64,000 bases of DNA, taken from Pontibacillus chungwhensis BH030062. GTDB taxonomy: Bacteria > Bacillota > Bacilli > Bacillales > BH030062. Shown piece by piece: positions 35,861 to 44,626 of this stretch. The notes beneath the pieces are model-generated. The model saw nothing but the letters and a program-made list of their open reading frames with translations. It ran no database searches and was not told the origin of the DNA. Location of the stretch: positions 248,001 to 312,000 of the forward strand of contig NZ_AVBG01000001.1 of NCBI RefSeq assembly GCF_000770675.1, read 5' to 3'. The stretch's first letter is position 1. The number at the start of each line of letters is the position of its first letter. The position numbers and the translations under genes are program-made.

Positions 35861-37315
35861 ATGATTACATGGGATAAAAGCTTAGACTCCCTTTTTATAA
35901 ATGGAAAGTGGATAAGTGCTGATTCAGGAAGAACAGAAAGTGTCATCAATCCCGCCACGCTTGAGAAACTGACGGATGTATCATGGGCAGGTCGAACAGA
36001 AACAGAGCACGCAATCCAATCCGCTTCCCTCGCCTTCCCGGAATGGTCCAGGAAAACCGCGCGGGAACGTTCAAAAATCTTATATAAAACACACGAGTTA
36101 TTATTAGAACGTGTGGAGCGCCTATCTACAATTTTAACAATGGAACAAGGCAAGCCATTAGCCGAAGCGAAGGGTGAAATCCGTTCCGCTGCAAACTTTT
36201 TTCTTTGGTATGCTGAGGAAGCGAATCGTTTATACGGAGAGTGGATCCCTTCTTCTATTCCAGGGAAACGATTACTTGTAAAGCCGGAACCTATTGGAGT
36301 AATTGCAGCCATTACGCCTTGGAACTTCCCTTCTTCCATGATTGCTAGAAAACTCGCTCCAGCGCTTGCTGCCGGTTGTACAGTTATCTTAAAACCTGCG
36401 CCTGAAACGCCTTTATCTGCTATAGAACTTGTATCCATTTTAACAGAAGCAGGAGTTCCTGATGGAGTCGTTAATTTAGTTACAGGAGATGCTGAAGAAA
36501 TAGGTTCAGCTTTTATGGAGAGTAGAGACGTACGTCTCATTACTTTCACTGGCTCTACAGAAGTTGGAAAACTATTGATGAAAGGTAGTGCAAATACCGT
36601 TAAGAAACTTTCACTCGAACTTGGTGGTCATGCGCCAATACTTGTGTTTGAGGATGCAAATCTAGAGCGGGCTGCTAGTCAAACCTTAGCTAGCAAATTT
36701 CGTAATAGTGGCCAAACGTGTATATGTGCTAATCGCGTTTATGTACATGAAAATGTTAAAGAACGTTTCGCCAACTTGTTGCATGAAAAGATCTCTCTTC
36801 TAAAAGCCGGAAACGGGTTAGAAAAAGGGATTGATTTGGGCCCGCTTATTAATCGCCAATCACTTGATAAAGTGCAATCTCACTTAAAGGATGCTATTCA
36901 AAAAGGAGCGAACGTTTTAAACGGAGGTGCTCCCCTCCAAACGGGATTAAGGGGTTACTTCTATTCCCCCACACTTCTGACACAGGCCACTAAGGATATG
37001 AAAGTAATGCGAGAAGAAACGTTTGGTCCCCTTCTTCCGCTTCAGTCTTTTACAGAAGAAGCTGACGTCATTCATAAAGCCAATGATACAGATTATGGTC
37101 TAGCAGCCTACTTGTTTACTGATAATCTAAGTCGTGCTACGAGAGTATCAGAAGCTCTTGAATATGGGATAGTAGGAGTGAATGATGTGTTTCCTGCTGT
37201 TCCGGAAGCTCCATTCGGAGGTGTGAAGCAATCGGGAATTGGAAAAGAAGGAGGATCACAAGGGATTCATGAGTATGTAAACTTAAAATATATATCGACG
37301 GTAATTGATGAATAA
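35861..37315 (+). CDS. Semialdehyde dehydrogenase, GabD-like (probable glutarate semialdehyde dehydrogenase)
   Basis: A 484-residue aldehyde dehydrogenase of succinate-semialdehyde type. The NAD-binding segment is FTGSTEVGKLL, the general base Glu is in LELGGHAPILVF, the catalytic Cys is in NSGQTCICANRVYV, and the C-terminus is EAPFGGVKQSGIGKEGG. GabD enzymes also accept glutarate semialdehyde. In this operon (CoA-transferase, glutaryl-CoA-dehydrogenase-like) oxidation of glutarate semialdehyde to glutarate fits. AGGAGGAG precedes the ATG. Confidence 0.88.
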   Translation: MITWDKSLDSLFINGKWISADSGRTESVINPATLEKLTDVSWAGRTETEHAIQSASLAFPEWSRKTARERSKILYKTHELLLERVERLSTILTMEQGKPLAEAKGEIRSAANFFLWYAEEANRLYGEWIPSSIPGKRLLVKPEPIGVIAAITPWNFPSSMIARKLAPALAAGCTVILKPAPETPLSAIELVSILTEAGVPDGVVNLVTGDAEEIGSAFMESRDVRLITFTGSTEVGKLLMKGSANTVKKLSLELGGHAPILVFEDANLERAASQTLASKFRNSGQTCICANRVYVHENVKERFANLLHEKISLLKAGNGLEKGIDLGPLINRQSLDKVQSHLKDAIQKGANVLNGGAPLQTGLRGYFYSPTLLTQATKDMKVMREETFGPLLPLQSFTEEADVIHKANDTDYGLAAYLFTDNLSRATRVSEALEYGIVGVNDVFPAVPEAPFGGVKQSGIGKEGGSQGIHEYVNLKYISTVIDE

Positions 37316-37322
37316 AGACATG

Positions 37323-37359
37323 ACTCTCTTTTGAATGACTCGTTCATTCCTGAGAGAGT
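37323..37359. terminator. Intrinsic terminator
   Basis: ACTCTCT and AGAGAGT pair around a 23-base loop and are followed by TTTTTG, between two convergent operons. Confidence 0.6.
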
Positions 37360-37395
37360 TTTTGTTTATAAAAATAAAAGCATCCATAGGAATCT

Positions 37396-37716
37396 CTATG
37401 AATGCTTGGCCTCGTATTGTAGTTCGTACTGTTTGTGTAGATCCCTTAAAGCGGATACAAGAGCATTTCCCGCTTTCCCTAAGTAATGCTGTCGTATAGC
37501 TTCTATAGGTTCATCAATAGAATGCCTCAAACTATACCCCTTAAGAAGTTGACTAATAAACTGACGCCCATGTTCTGTTGCCAAAGTACAGTTAGCCTCA
37601 AGGATGACGCCATAGTTACAGTCCACTTCTGCTGTAATCGTTAAGACATCGTACATATTGTGTGCAGCCATTCCGGCGGGCAATCTAGCATGACCAGCAA
37701 CGAAATACGTCCTCAC
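37396..37716 (-). CDS. DUF3870 family protein
   Basis: A 106-residue protein with the DUF3870 pattern: YFVAGHARLPAGMAA at the N-terminus, then VDCNYGVILEANCTLAT and FISQLLKGYSL. Function is unknown. It is the last gene of the leftward lysine-type operon, just after the IclR gene. It may be an accessory or regulatory partner. Confidence 0.8.
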   Translation of the reverse strand: MRTYFVAGHARLPAGMAAHNMYDVLTITAEVDCNYGVILEANCTLATEHGRQFISQLLKGYSLRHSIDEPIEAIRQHYLGKAGNALVSALRDLHKQYELQYEAKHS

Positions 37717-37734
37717 ATAATCCCCCCATTAGTA

Positions 37735-38493
37735 TTATCGATAACCAATACTTATAGATATTTGATGCGCAGACCGAGATGCAGCGTCCTTAATAATCTC
37801 CAAATTATCCCCTTCAAAATGACTAGACAATCCGCTTACAGCTAATGCTGCAATAACTTCACTTTTATGATTAAAGATTGGGAAGGAGATTCCTGTTGTA
37901 TCATAGTCTTGCTCACCCTCACTGATTGAATACCCTTGCTTTCTAATCATGTCTAATTCAAGCTTCAGATTTTCTGAATCGATTTGGGTAGACTCATCAG
38001 TGGAAGAAAACGATAATGATTTTAAAATGCTCATTTGTTTATCTGACTTTAAAAATGATAGAAGAAGTTTAGGACCCGAACCTAAATAAAGAGGTACGGT
38101 TTTACCAATCTTAGTATACAAACGAAGCGCCCGGTTCGAATCAACTTTCTCAATATAGGTCGCTTTATCATCATTGACTATTGCGAGGTGAATGACCTCG
38201 TTTATCTCATGAGCTAGACCCTCCATGAATGGCTTTGCAATACGGCGTATCTCAATCTGATCTGCAACCCGAAACCCGAGTTCCATTAGCTTAATGCCTA
38301 AACGGTAACGACTATTATACTCAGATTCCTTTGATTTCACGAGAAAGCCTTCTTGTTCGAGAGATGAAAGAAGACGATAAGCAGTTGCTTTTGGGAGGTT
38401 CGATTTTATTGTGATGTCTCTGAGGGTAAGTTCCGGTGTCTCTTCTGTAAAGTAGTTCAGTAGTTTCAAAGCTTTAATGACACTCTGATTCAT
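37735..38493 (-). CDS. IclR-family transcriptional regulator
   Basis: A 252-residue regulator. The N-terminal winged helix (residues 1-65: VIKALKLLNYFTEETPELTLRDITIKSNLPKATAYRLLSSLE) is followed by an IclR ligand-binding domain (about 75-250: YRLGIKLMELGF, ATYIEKVDSNRALRLY, GQ-type effector pocket, GISFPIFNHKSEVIAALAVSG). It lies inside the presumed lysine-degradation operon and likely controls it. The tandem TTTCA-N5-TGAAW palindromes at 44213-44247 are candidate sites. Confidence 0.9.
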   Translation of the reverse strand: MNQSVIKALKLLNYFTEETPELTLRDITIKSNLPKATAYRLLSSLEQEGFLVKSKESEYNSRYRLGIKLMELGFRVADQIEIRRIAKPFMEGLAHEINEVIHLAIVNDDKATYIEKVDSNRALRLYTKIGKTVPLYLGSGPKLLLSFLKSDKQMSILKSLSFSSTDESTQIDSENLKLELDMIRKQGYSISEGEQDYDTTGISFPIFNHKSEVIAALAVSGLSSHFEGDNLEIIKDAASRSAHQISISIGYR

Positions 38494-38582
38494 CTTTGGT
38501 CTCCTTTGTTTAACGTGCCCTCATTTATTCCTTCCAATTGTTTATAAAAAGGAGAGATCTATTGATCCCTCCTTTAGGATTG

Positions 38583-39755
38583 TTAAATTTGAACATGCGA
38601 TGGATGAATCGTCATCTTTTCTTTTATCTCAACCCCTCGTTTCGCCATTTCTTTAATATAGATATCTCCTGGCACAATTTTTTCAGGCGGGTGTACGCCT
38701 CTTTTTGTTATTTGTCCACTGCCAATTAATTGTGAAACAACTGAAATCGTATTAGCAGTTGCGCGTGCCATTGCGGTGACGTTGCTCGAACGGTCTTTAA
38801 ACGTAACCATTTCATATTCATAAGTTGTTTTCTGACCATTTTTTAGCCCGCTAACTTGAACACGTAAGAGTACCGCATCATCTTTATCCTTCAGATCAAC
38901 AATTGGATCAAGGGTTTTAAGAAGGACTTCGCGAGGCTTAACCTTAACCCCGTTTATCTCTACTTCATAGTCATTACTTGTAAGATTAAGATCTACTAAC
39001 AGCTTCATTTTCTCCGCATGACCTGGATATCGTATTGTTTTATACTCAAGATCATGAATATTAGGGAAAGAATGAAGCAACGTTGAGGTGCCTCCAGAGG
39101 TATGGAACGCCTCAAGGGGACCAAATTTATCAAAATAAAGACGTTCAACTTCCGTTAAGGAAGCTACTTGTTGCCTTGACCCATTCCGTATAATGGTAGA
39201 TGGATCTGTATAGTGGTCAAGTAATCCTTCCATGGAGAAAACATGATTATATTCAAGGGGTGCTTCTGGTTTTACAGGGATCCCTCCAACAAATAAACGA
39301 ATCGACTCAGGCTGATCTAGTTTGCTAACCCCATAACCTGATAAAATGTTAATCATACCAGGGGCAACACCAAGGTCAGGTATTATGGTTACATTAGCTA
39401 CATCTGCGTCATCGTGCATACGAAGAACGTTGTCTGTAACGCTTCCGATATGACCTCCTAAGTCAACCGAGCTTACGCCAACCTCAATCGCTGCCTTAGC
39501 AACTCGTTCGTTAAAGGAGTAGAACAACGCATTAATGATGACATCGAATTGTCTTATATACGCTTTTAATTCTACAGGGTTCCCTGCATCAACTTGGTAC
39601 GCTTTAAGTTTAGAAGAGTTCAGGATTCGACATACTGATTCCGCTCGCCCTAAATCAATATCAGCCAGCCCAACTTCTACGACTGCTGGATTTTGAGTTA
39701 AGTCACGCGCCGCTTCTTTCCCCATTAAACCTGAGCCTAGTACACCTATTTTCAT
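38583..39755 (-). CDS. lysDH: L-lysine 6-dehydrogenase (saccharopine dehydrogenase family)
   Basis: A 390-residue protein. It has an N-terminal NAD fold ([16 protein letters not shown]), [48 protein letters not shown] and [20 protein letters not shown]. These blocks follow, almost word for word as I recall it, the characterised Geobacillus stearothermophilus L-lysine 6-dehydrogenase (about 385 residues). That enzyme oxidises the 6-amino group of lysine to give allysine, which closes to piperideine-6-carboxylate. It is distinct from true saccharopine dehydrogenases, which are longer or lack these blocks. The next gene upstream, an aldehyde dehydrogenase, would take allysine to 2-aminoadipate. 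Confidence 0.85.
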   Translation of the reverse strand: MKIGVLGSGLMGKEAARDLTQNPAVVEVGLADIDLGRAESVCRILNSSKLKAYQVDAGNPVELKAYIRQFDVIINALFYSFNERVAKAAIEVGVSSVDLGGHIGSVTDNVLRMHDDADVANVTIIPDLGVAPGMINILSGYGVSKLDQPESIRLFVGGIPVKPEAPLEYNHVFSMEGLLDHYTDPSTIIRNGSRQQVASLTEVERLYFDKFGPLEAFHTSGGTSTLLHSFPNIHDLEYKTIRYPGHAEKMKLLVDLNLTSNDYEVEINGVKVKPREVLLKTLDPIVDLKDKDDAVLLRVQVSGLKNGQKTTYEYEMVTFKDRSSNVTAMARATANTISVVSQLIGSGQITKRGVHPPEKIVPGDIYIKEMAKRGVEIKEKMTIHPSHVQI

Positions 39756-39779
39756 AAGATCAAGTCCCCCTTTTAAGAA

Positions 39780-41282
39780 TTAATCAACATCGATTTGTGC
39801 TCGTTGCAGTTTACCACTGTAGTCAACATAAACAGCTTTCCATTCTGTAAACACATCAAGAGCTGCTACACCTGAATCGCGATGTCCATTCCCTGTTCCT
39901 TTCGTTCCTCCAAATGGTAAATGAATTTCAGCCCCAGTCGTTCCGGCATTTACATATACAATGCCTGTATCTAGATCCCTTTGAGCAGCAAATACTCGGT
40001 TCACATCGCGGGTGAAAACAGAACTAGATAAACCATATTCAACACCGTTATTTACTTCAATTGCTTCTTCAAAGCTCTTAACAGGTATTAAAGATACGAC
40101 AGGTCCGAATATCTCTTCTTGAGCAATCTTCATGTCAGGTGTCGCATCCGTGAACAGCGTAGGAGCAAAATAATTTCCATTGGCGTATTCTTCACCATCT
40201 AATACATATCCACCCGCAAGTAATTTTGCGCCTTCTTCTTGGCCAATCTTAATATACTGCTGTATCTTTTCAAGGCCACCTTTATTAATAATCGGACCAA
40301 CTTTATTTGTCTCATCTAATCCATTTCCAATTGTAAGTTTCTCCATTTCAGAAAGGAGTCTCTCTTCAAGGCGTTCTTTAACATCTTCATGTACAATAAC
40401 TCTACTGCAAGCGGTACATCGCTGTCCGCTGGTACCAAAAGCACTCCACAGTATACCTTCTGTTGCCAGGGATAAGTCTGCATCATCCATGACGATTACT
40501 GCGTTCTTCCCGCCCATTTCTAAAGACACTTTTTTAAGTTGCTCTCCGCATTTGGCTGCAATCGTCCTCCCTACATCATTTGACCCTGTAAAAGAGATTA
40601 CGCGTATATCTTTATGATGAACCATCGTATCACCAACCTCGGAACCAGAACCAAACACTACATTTAAGACTCCTTTTGGCAAACCAGATTCTTCAAAGAT
40701 CTTGGCAAGTTCATAAGCCATTAGTGGCGTTTCTGTAGCGGGCTTCCAAACAACAGCATTTCCCGCTACAATAGCCGGAAATGACTTCCATGTAGCAATG
40801 GCAATTGGGAAGTTCCAAGGTGTAATAATCCCTACAACTCCAACCGGAGCGCGTACGCTCATTGCAAATTTGTCTTTTAATTCAGAAGGAGTGGTCTGAC
40901 CAAATAACCGGCGTCCTTCTCCTGCCATATAAAAGGCCATGTCAATGCCTTCTTGAACTTCACCACGTGCTTCTTCAATAACTTTTCCATTTTCCATGGT
41001 TAAAATTTGCGAAAGATCCTCTTTTCTCTCTTTCATTAACATCCCTACACGATACAAGACTTCTGCGCGCTGGGGAGCGGGAACAAGCGCCCATTTTTTT
41101 TGTGCTTCCTTTGCTGTTTGAACAGCTTCGTTTACATCAGCTTCGCTTGATAACGGAACTTGAACAAGCGTTTCCCAATTCGCTGGATTCTTCACCTCTT
41201 TAAATTGATTACCAGCGGAGTTTACCCAATTACCGTTAATAAAGTTCATTAGTTTTTCTTCTTGGATGAGTGTTTTTGTCAT
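39780..41282 (-). CDS. Aldehyde dehydrogenase (probable 2-aminoadipate semialdehyde dehydrogenase)
   Basis: A 500-residue NAD-dependent aldehyde dehydrogenase. NAD segments include [12 protein letters not shown] and [12 protein letters not shown]. The base Glu is in [17 protein letters not shown], the catalytic Cys in [16 protein letters not shown], and the C-terminus is [21 protein letters not shown]. It resembles YcbD/ketoglutarate-semialdehyde and ALDH7-type enzymes. Placed 24 bases upstream of lysine dehydrogenase, its likely substrate is allysine. AAGGAGGTCATTTTC precedes the ATG. Confidence 0.85.
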   Translation of the reverse strand: MTKTLIQEEKLMNFINGNWVNSAGNQFKEVKNPANWETLVQVPLSSEADVNEAVQTAKEAQKKWALVPAPQRAEVLYRVGMLMKERKEDLSQILTMENGKVIEEARGEVQEGIDMAFYMAGEGRRLFGQTTPSELKDKFAMSVRAPVGVVGIITPWNFPIAIATWKSFPAIVAGNAVVWKPATETPLMAYELAKIFEESGLPKGVLNVVFGSGSEVGDTMVHHKDIRVISFTGSNDVGRTIAAKCGEQLKKVSLEMGGKNAVIVMDDADLSLATEGILWSAFGTSGQRCTACSRVIVHEDVKERLEERLLSEMEKLTIGNGLDETNKVGPIINKGGLEKIQQYIKIGQEEGAKLLAGGYVLDGEEYANGNYFAPTLFTDATPDMKIAQEEIFGPVVSLIPVKSFEEAIEVNNGVEYGLSSSVFTRDVNRVFAAQRDLDTGIVYVNAGTTGAEIHLPFGGTKGTGNGHRDSGVAALDVFTEWKAVYVDYSGKLQRAQIDVD

Positions 41283-41341
41283 GAAAATGACCTCCTTAGA
41301 ATGATAGTTATATGGTTAATGAACAATGAAGTCCATAACAC

Positions 41342-43018
41342 TTACTTATGTTGGTTTCTGATTTCCTCAATTGTAGAGGAGACCGAAATTTGATTCGGAT
41401 CGCTTTCAATTTCAATGACGACAGGCTTATCGGATTTTACTGCCCGTTCAATAGCCAACTCGAATTCCTTAATAGTACGAACGAAATAGCCATTTGCGCC
41501 GATAGACTGAGCAAGCTCAGTAAACGGTACACTTCCAAGCTCTGTACCGATTGGTTTAAAAGGATAATGCATCTCCTGGTGCATGCGGATAGTTCCATAC
41601 ATTTTATTGTTAAATACAATAGATATAATCGGGATGTTGTATCTAACCGCTGTTTCAATCTCCTGCATGGTCATCATAAACCCACCATCCCCTGAAAGAG
41701 AGAGTACTGTACGATGGGGATGAGCAAGCTTCGTCCCAAGAGCGGCAGGCATACCATACCCCATTGCACCAGAAGTAGGGCCTACATACGTATTTCTTTC
41801 TGTAAACTGAAAGAAAGTATGTAACCAACCCGCAAAATTCCCTGCATCATTTGTTAAAATTGCATTCTTAGGTAGTTGAGCTTGGAGGGTTTGTATAATT
41901 TGTGTATGAAAATTATGATTATCTACGTCTTTATTGGTAAGACTCGTTACGTTTTCATACACTCTACGGCGAGTGACGGCCCAGTCCTCCCACGAGCTTA
42001 AAAGGTTTATAGATAATAGAGCATGTAAGCCTTCTTTAAGGTCTGCTACTATGCCAATGTCAGGCTGATAGATCTTACCAATAGAATCATATTCTATATC
42101 TACATGAACAAGCTTCTTCTCATCCGTAATAATTGAATAGTCTTGAGTCGTTACTTCAGATAAGCGAGTGCCAAAAGCAAGAATCACATCAGATTGTTGA
42201 ACGGTTTCTAAAATAGATTTGTGAGTGCCCAAACCTAGGTGGCCCAAATAGAGAGGGTGATCATTTGGCATAACATCATGTCTTCTGAACGATGCCATAA
42301 CGGGAATCTTATATTTCTCTGCAAATTGTTTTAATGCTCCCTCAGCTTCAGAAGCTTTGACACCCCCTCCAGCAATGATTAATGGAGATTCAGATGATTG
42401 TAATAACTTTTCAACATCGCCAACTTCATCACTTGAAGGGCTAGGTGTAGGTCTTCGGACAGGAGGGCCAAATGCCATGACGGACTCCTTAATTAAGAGA
42501 TCTTCTGGAAGGGAAACAACGACGGGACCGGGCCTACCGGTTTGAGCAACTCTAAAAGCTCTTTGAACTAATTCAGGTACTCTTTTAGCATCACGTATTT
42601 CTACTGTCCATTTCGCAATATGGCGAAAGTATTGATCAAGATCAACTTCTTGGAATCCTTCTCGTCCTCTAAACTGGCTGTGTACTTGCCCGAGGAATAC
42701 AACCATAGGTGTAGAATCCTGGTGAGCTGTATGAACTCCTATCGTAAGGTTTGATCCCCCGACACCTCTTGTAGCCATTAACACACCTGGTTTACCGCTA
42801 GATTTTGCATAACCTTCTGCCATGAAGGATGCTCCTCCTTCATGTCGTGCAGATATAAGCTTGATGGAAGGTTCATCATGAATCGCATCCATAATGGGGA
42901 GGTAGCTTTCTCCGGGTACACAAAATACGTGTTTGACTCCTTCAATTTTCATGCACTCTACAATTGCATGAGCGCTTGTAAGTGTACGTTTAATCGGTCG
43001 TAAACTCTTCTCAATCAT
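41342..43018 (-). CDS. ThDP-dependent 2-oxoacid decarboxylase (probable 2-oxoadipate decarboxylase)
   Basis: A 558-residue thiamine diphosphate enzyme of the acetolactate synthase/benzoylformate decarboxylase superfamily. The catalytic Glu is in VFCVPGESYLPIMDA, with GVGGSNLTIGVHTAHQDSTPMV and GAMGYGMPAALG. The ThDP/Mg motif begins SGDGGFMMTMQEIETA and ends IVFNNKMYG. No synthase regulatory subunit is nearby, so acetolactate synthesis is unlikely. Beside an aminotransferase and aldehyde dehydrogenases it best fits removal of CO2 from 2-oxoadipate to give glutarate semialdehyde. It overlaps the aminotransferase gene by 8 bases. The substrate is inferred from context only. Confidence 0.82.
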   Translation of the reverse strand: MIEKSLRPIKRTLTSAHAIVECMKIEGVKHVFCVPGESYLPIMDAIHDEPSIKLISARHEGGASFMAEGYAKSSGKPGVLMATRGVGGSNLTIGVHTAHQDSTPMVVFLGQVHSQFRGREGFQEVDLDQYFRHIAKWTVEIRDAKRVPELVQRAFRVAQTGRPGPVVVSLPEDLLIKESVMAFGPPVRRPTPSPSSDEVGDVEKLLQSSESPLIIAGGGVKASEAEGALKQFAEKYKIPVMASFRRHDVMPNDHPLYLGHLGLGTHKSILETVQQSDVILAFGTRLSEVTTQDYSIITDEKKLVHVDIEYDSIGKIYQPDIGIVADLKEGLHALLSINLLSSWEDWAVTRRRVYENVTSLTNKDVDNHNFHTQIIQTLQAQLPKNAILTNDAGNFAGWLHTFFQFTERNTYVGPTSGAMGYGMPAALGTKLAHPHRTVLSLSGDGGFMMTMQEIETAVRYNIPIISIVFNNKMYGTIRMHQEMHYPFKPIGTELGSVPFTELAQSIGANGYFVRTIKEFELAIERAVKSDKPVVIEIESDPNQISVSSTIEEIRNQHK

Positions 43019-44189
43019 GTGTTACCTCCCAATCCAGAGCTTTCATCCGTTGGACAGCTTCATTTAAACGATCTGTTGGAACGCATAAAGATAAACGAAA
43101 GTATCCCTCTCCACCTTGACCAAATGCGTGTCCCGGCGTAACAATAACGCCAGCTTCAATAAGTAGCTTTTCAGCGAAAGTTTGCGATGAATATCCTCTT
43201 GGAACTTTTGCCCAAACAAAGAATGTGCCACGCGGTTTCTCAGCTTCAATGTTAAGTTCTTTCAAGATAGGAAGTATGTTTTCTAATCGTTCTTCATAGA
43301 TATTATTATTCTCTTTTACTGTACTGAAGTCACTATTAAGTGCAGTGGCCCCCGCTTGTTGAATGGGAATAAACTGACTTGTATCGGTGTTGCTTTTGAT
43401 GATTGACATTGCCTGAATCAATTCGCTGTTTCCGGCTACATACCCAATTCTCCAACCGGTCATATTAAAACTTTTGGATAGAGATCCAAATTCAAGCGCT
43501 AGATCTTTAGCACCAGGGACCTCTAGCAAACTAGGAGCCTTATAGCCACCAAATGTGACAAGACTATAAGCTGCATCATGAGCAAGGCAAAGACCATGTT
43601 TTTTAGCGAATGTAAACGCTTCCAAAAAAGTTCTGTAATCTACCGTCGCCCCTGTTGGATTGCTAGGATAGTTTAATAACATGACTTTTGAGTTCTGTAT
43701 ATCTTCTTGGGACAGCTCCTCATACTTAGGCGTGTAGCCATTATGCGGGTCAAGAGGTAATCGAATCGTCTTTCCATAAGCTAGATGAACAGCAGACTGA
43801 TAGACTGGATATCCAGGATCAGGAAGGAGGACACTATCCCCTGGGTCTACCACAGCTCGAATTAAATTTGCTAATCCTTCTTTCGAGCCAATAAGGGTTA
43901 AGATCTCTGTATCAGGATTAAGAGAAACTCCATGATATGTCTTGTAAAAGCGAGCTACTGCTTCTTTAAACTCCTGAATACCACTGTAGGGTGAGTATTT
44001 ATGGTGAGCTGATTTTCGTGCTTCCTCAGTCAGCCGGTCAATGATAAAGGAAGGTGTTTTTAAATCAGGAGCTCCAATACCAAGATCAATTACATCAATT
44101 CCTTGTGCCTCTAGTTCCTTTTTCTTCTGATGAAAAACGGAAAATAAGTACGGAGGTAAACTATTTACATTTTGGGACACAAATGTCAT
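43011..44189 (-). CDS. Class I/II aminotransferase (probable 2-aminoadipate aminotransferase)
   Basis: A 392-residue PLP aminotransferase. The start at 44189 is used because GAGGAGGGG lies 7 bases upstream; ATG 44213 has no site. PLP residues are visible: NYPSNPTGA, the Asp/Tyr in LAHDAAYSL, and the Schiff-base Lys in FGSLSKSFNMTGWRIGY. It is close to the LL-diaminopimelate aminotransferase-like group, which has many specificities. First gene of the operon; its product, if the substrate is 2-aminoadipate, is 2-oxoadipate for the decarboxylase encoded next. Confidence 0.85.
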   Translation of the reverse strand: MTFVSQNVNSLPPYLFSVFHQKKKELEAQGIDVIDLGIGAPDLKTPSFIIDRLTEEARKSAHHKYSPYSGIQEFKEAVARFYKTYHGVSLNPDTEILTLIGSKEGLANLIRAVVDPGDSVLLPDPGYPVYQSAVHLAYGKTIRLPLDPHNGYTPKYEELSQEDIQNSKVMLLNYPSNPTGATVDYRTFLEAFTFAKKHGLCLAHDAAYSLVTFGGYKAPSLLEVPGAKDLALEFGSLSKSFNMTGWRIGYVAGNSELIQAMSIIKSNTDTSQFIPIQQAGATALNSDFSTVKENNNIYEERLENILPILKELNIEAEKPRGTFFVWAKVPRGYSSQTFAEKLLIEAGVIVTPGHAFGQGGEGYFRLSLCVPTDRLNEAVQRMKALDWEVTHD

Positions 44190-44590
44190 AAGATGACCCC
44201 TCCTCTTTATCATTTCACTAATTGAAACGCCATTTCATTATATGAATACAAATGATGTCACATGACAAATTAGAGAAAGCTTTTAACTCTACTTTACTAA
44301 GGCATCTTTCTTTTGTTCCTCCTGATAAGTCAGAATTTTTTAATTATTTTATATTATGGCACATATTATAGATATAAGGAATGGTAGCAAAGAATATTTT
44401 TGAAATAAATTCCATATAGAAAATTCTTGTTGTTTTTAACTATATATTATAGCAATCGATGATTTTTTGTAGGTACGTCTATCTCACTTTTTAAATGTCT
44501 TTTAAGGATTGATAAAGAACTTATAGCGAAAATACTTGTTAGAAGGCACCTTAAGAATTTAGTCTGAGCTGTCTTCTAAAACGTAAATAA
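44190..44590. other. Gene-free AT-rich region upstream of the lysine-type operon
   Basis: About 400 bases without a plausible gene. The right-hand part, 44270-44590, is AT-rich and unstructured apart from a weak inverted repeat. The left-hand part holds a leftward TATAAT (44242-44237), palindromes covering it (44213-44247) and a TGTCA-CA-TGACA repeat (44256-44267). No clear -35 is seen at normal spacing; TTGTCA lies 20 bp upstream of the -10. Confidence 0.4.
44213..44247. promoter_or_regulatory. Tandem TTTCA-N5-TGAAW palindromes at the promoter of the lysine-type operon
   Basis: TTTCA-CTAAT-TGAAA (44213-44227) and TTTCA-TTATA-TGAAT (44233-44247) have equal spacing and lie exactly 20 bp apart, about two helical turns. 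The second covers the -10 TATAAT. This is a classic repressor layout; the IclR protein encoded in the operon is the natural candidate. Confidence 0.45.
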
Positions 44591-44619
44591 AAAGCCTCCA
44601 GTTTAAAACTGGAGGCTTT
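44591..44619 (-). terminator. Intrinsic terminator of sqdB
   Basis: AAAGCCTCCAGTTT and AAACTGGAGGCTTT form a nearly perfect stem with a minimal loop, just after the leftward gene ending at 44627, followed leftward by TTTTTATTTAC. Confidence 0.88.
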
Positions 44620-44626
44620 CTTTACA

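Noticed and set aside
35845-36549. A 234-codon frame opposite the GabD-like gene.
   Set aside because: It is antisense to conserved aldehyde dehydrogenase sequence, and no ribosome site or family match is visible.
38583-39755. Calling the saccharopine-dehydrogenase-family protein a true saccharopine dehydrogenase.
   Set aside because: The blocks match lysine 6-dehydrogenase, and no saccharopine-forming partner is present.
40180-40617. A 145-codon open frame opposite the aldehyde dehydrogenase gene.
   Set aside because: It lies wholly inside a well-conserved enzyme gene on the other strand. Its Ser/Pro-rich translation is typical of antisense shadows.
41342-43018. Calling the ThDP enzyme acetolactate synthase.
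   Set aside because: No small regulatory subunit or branched-chain biosynthesis genes are linked, and the operon is catabolic in content.
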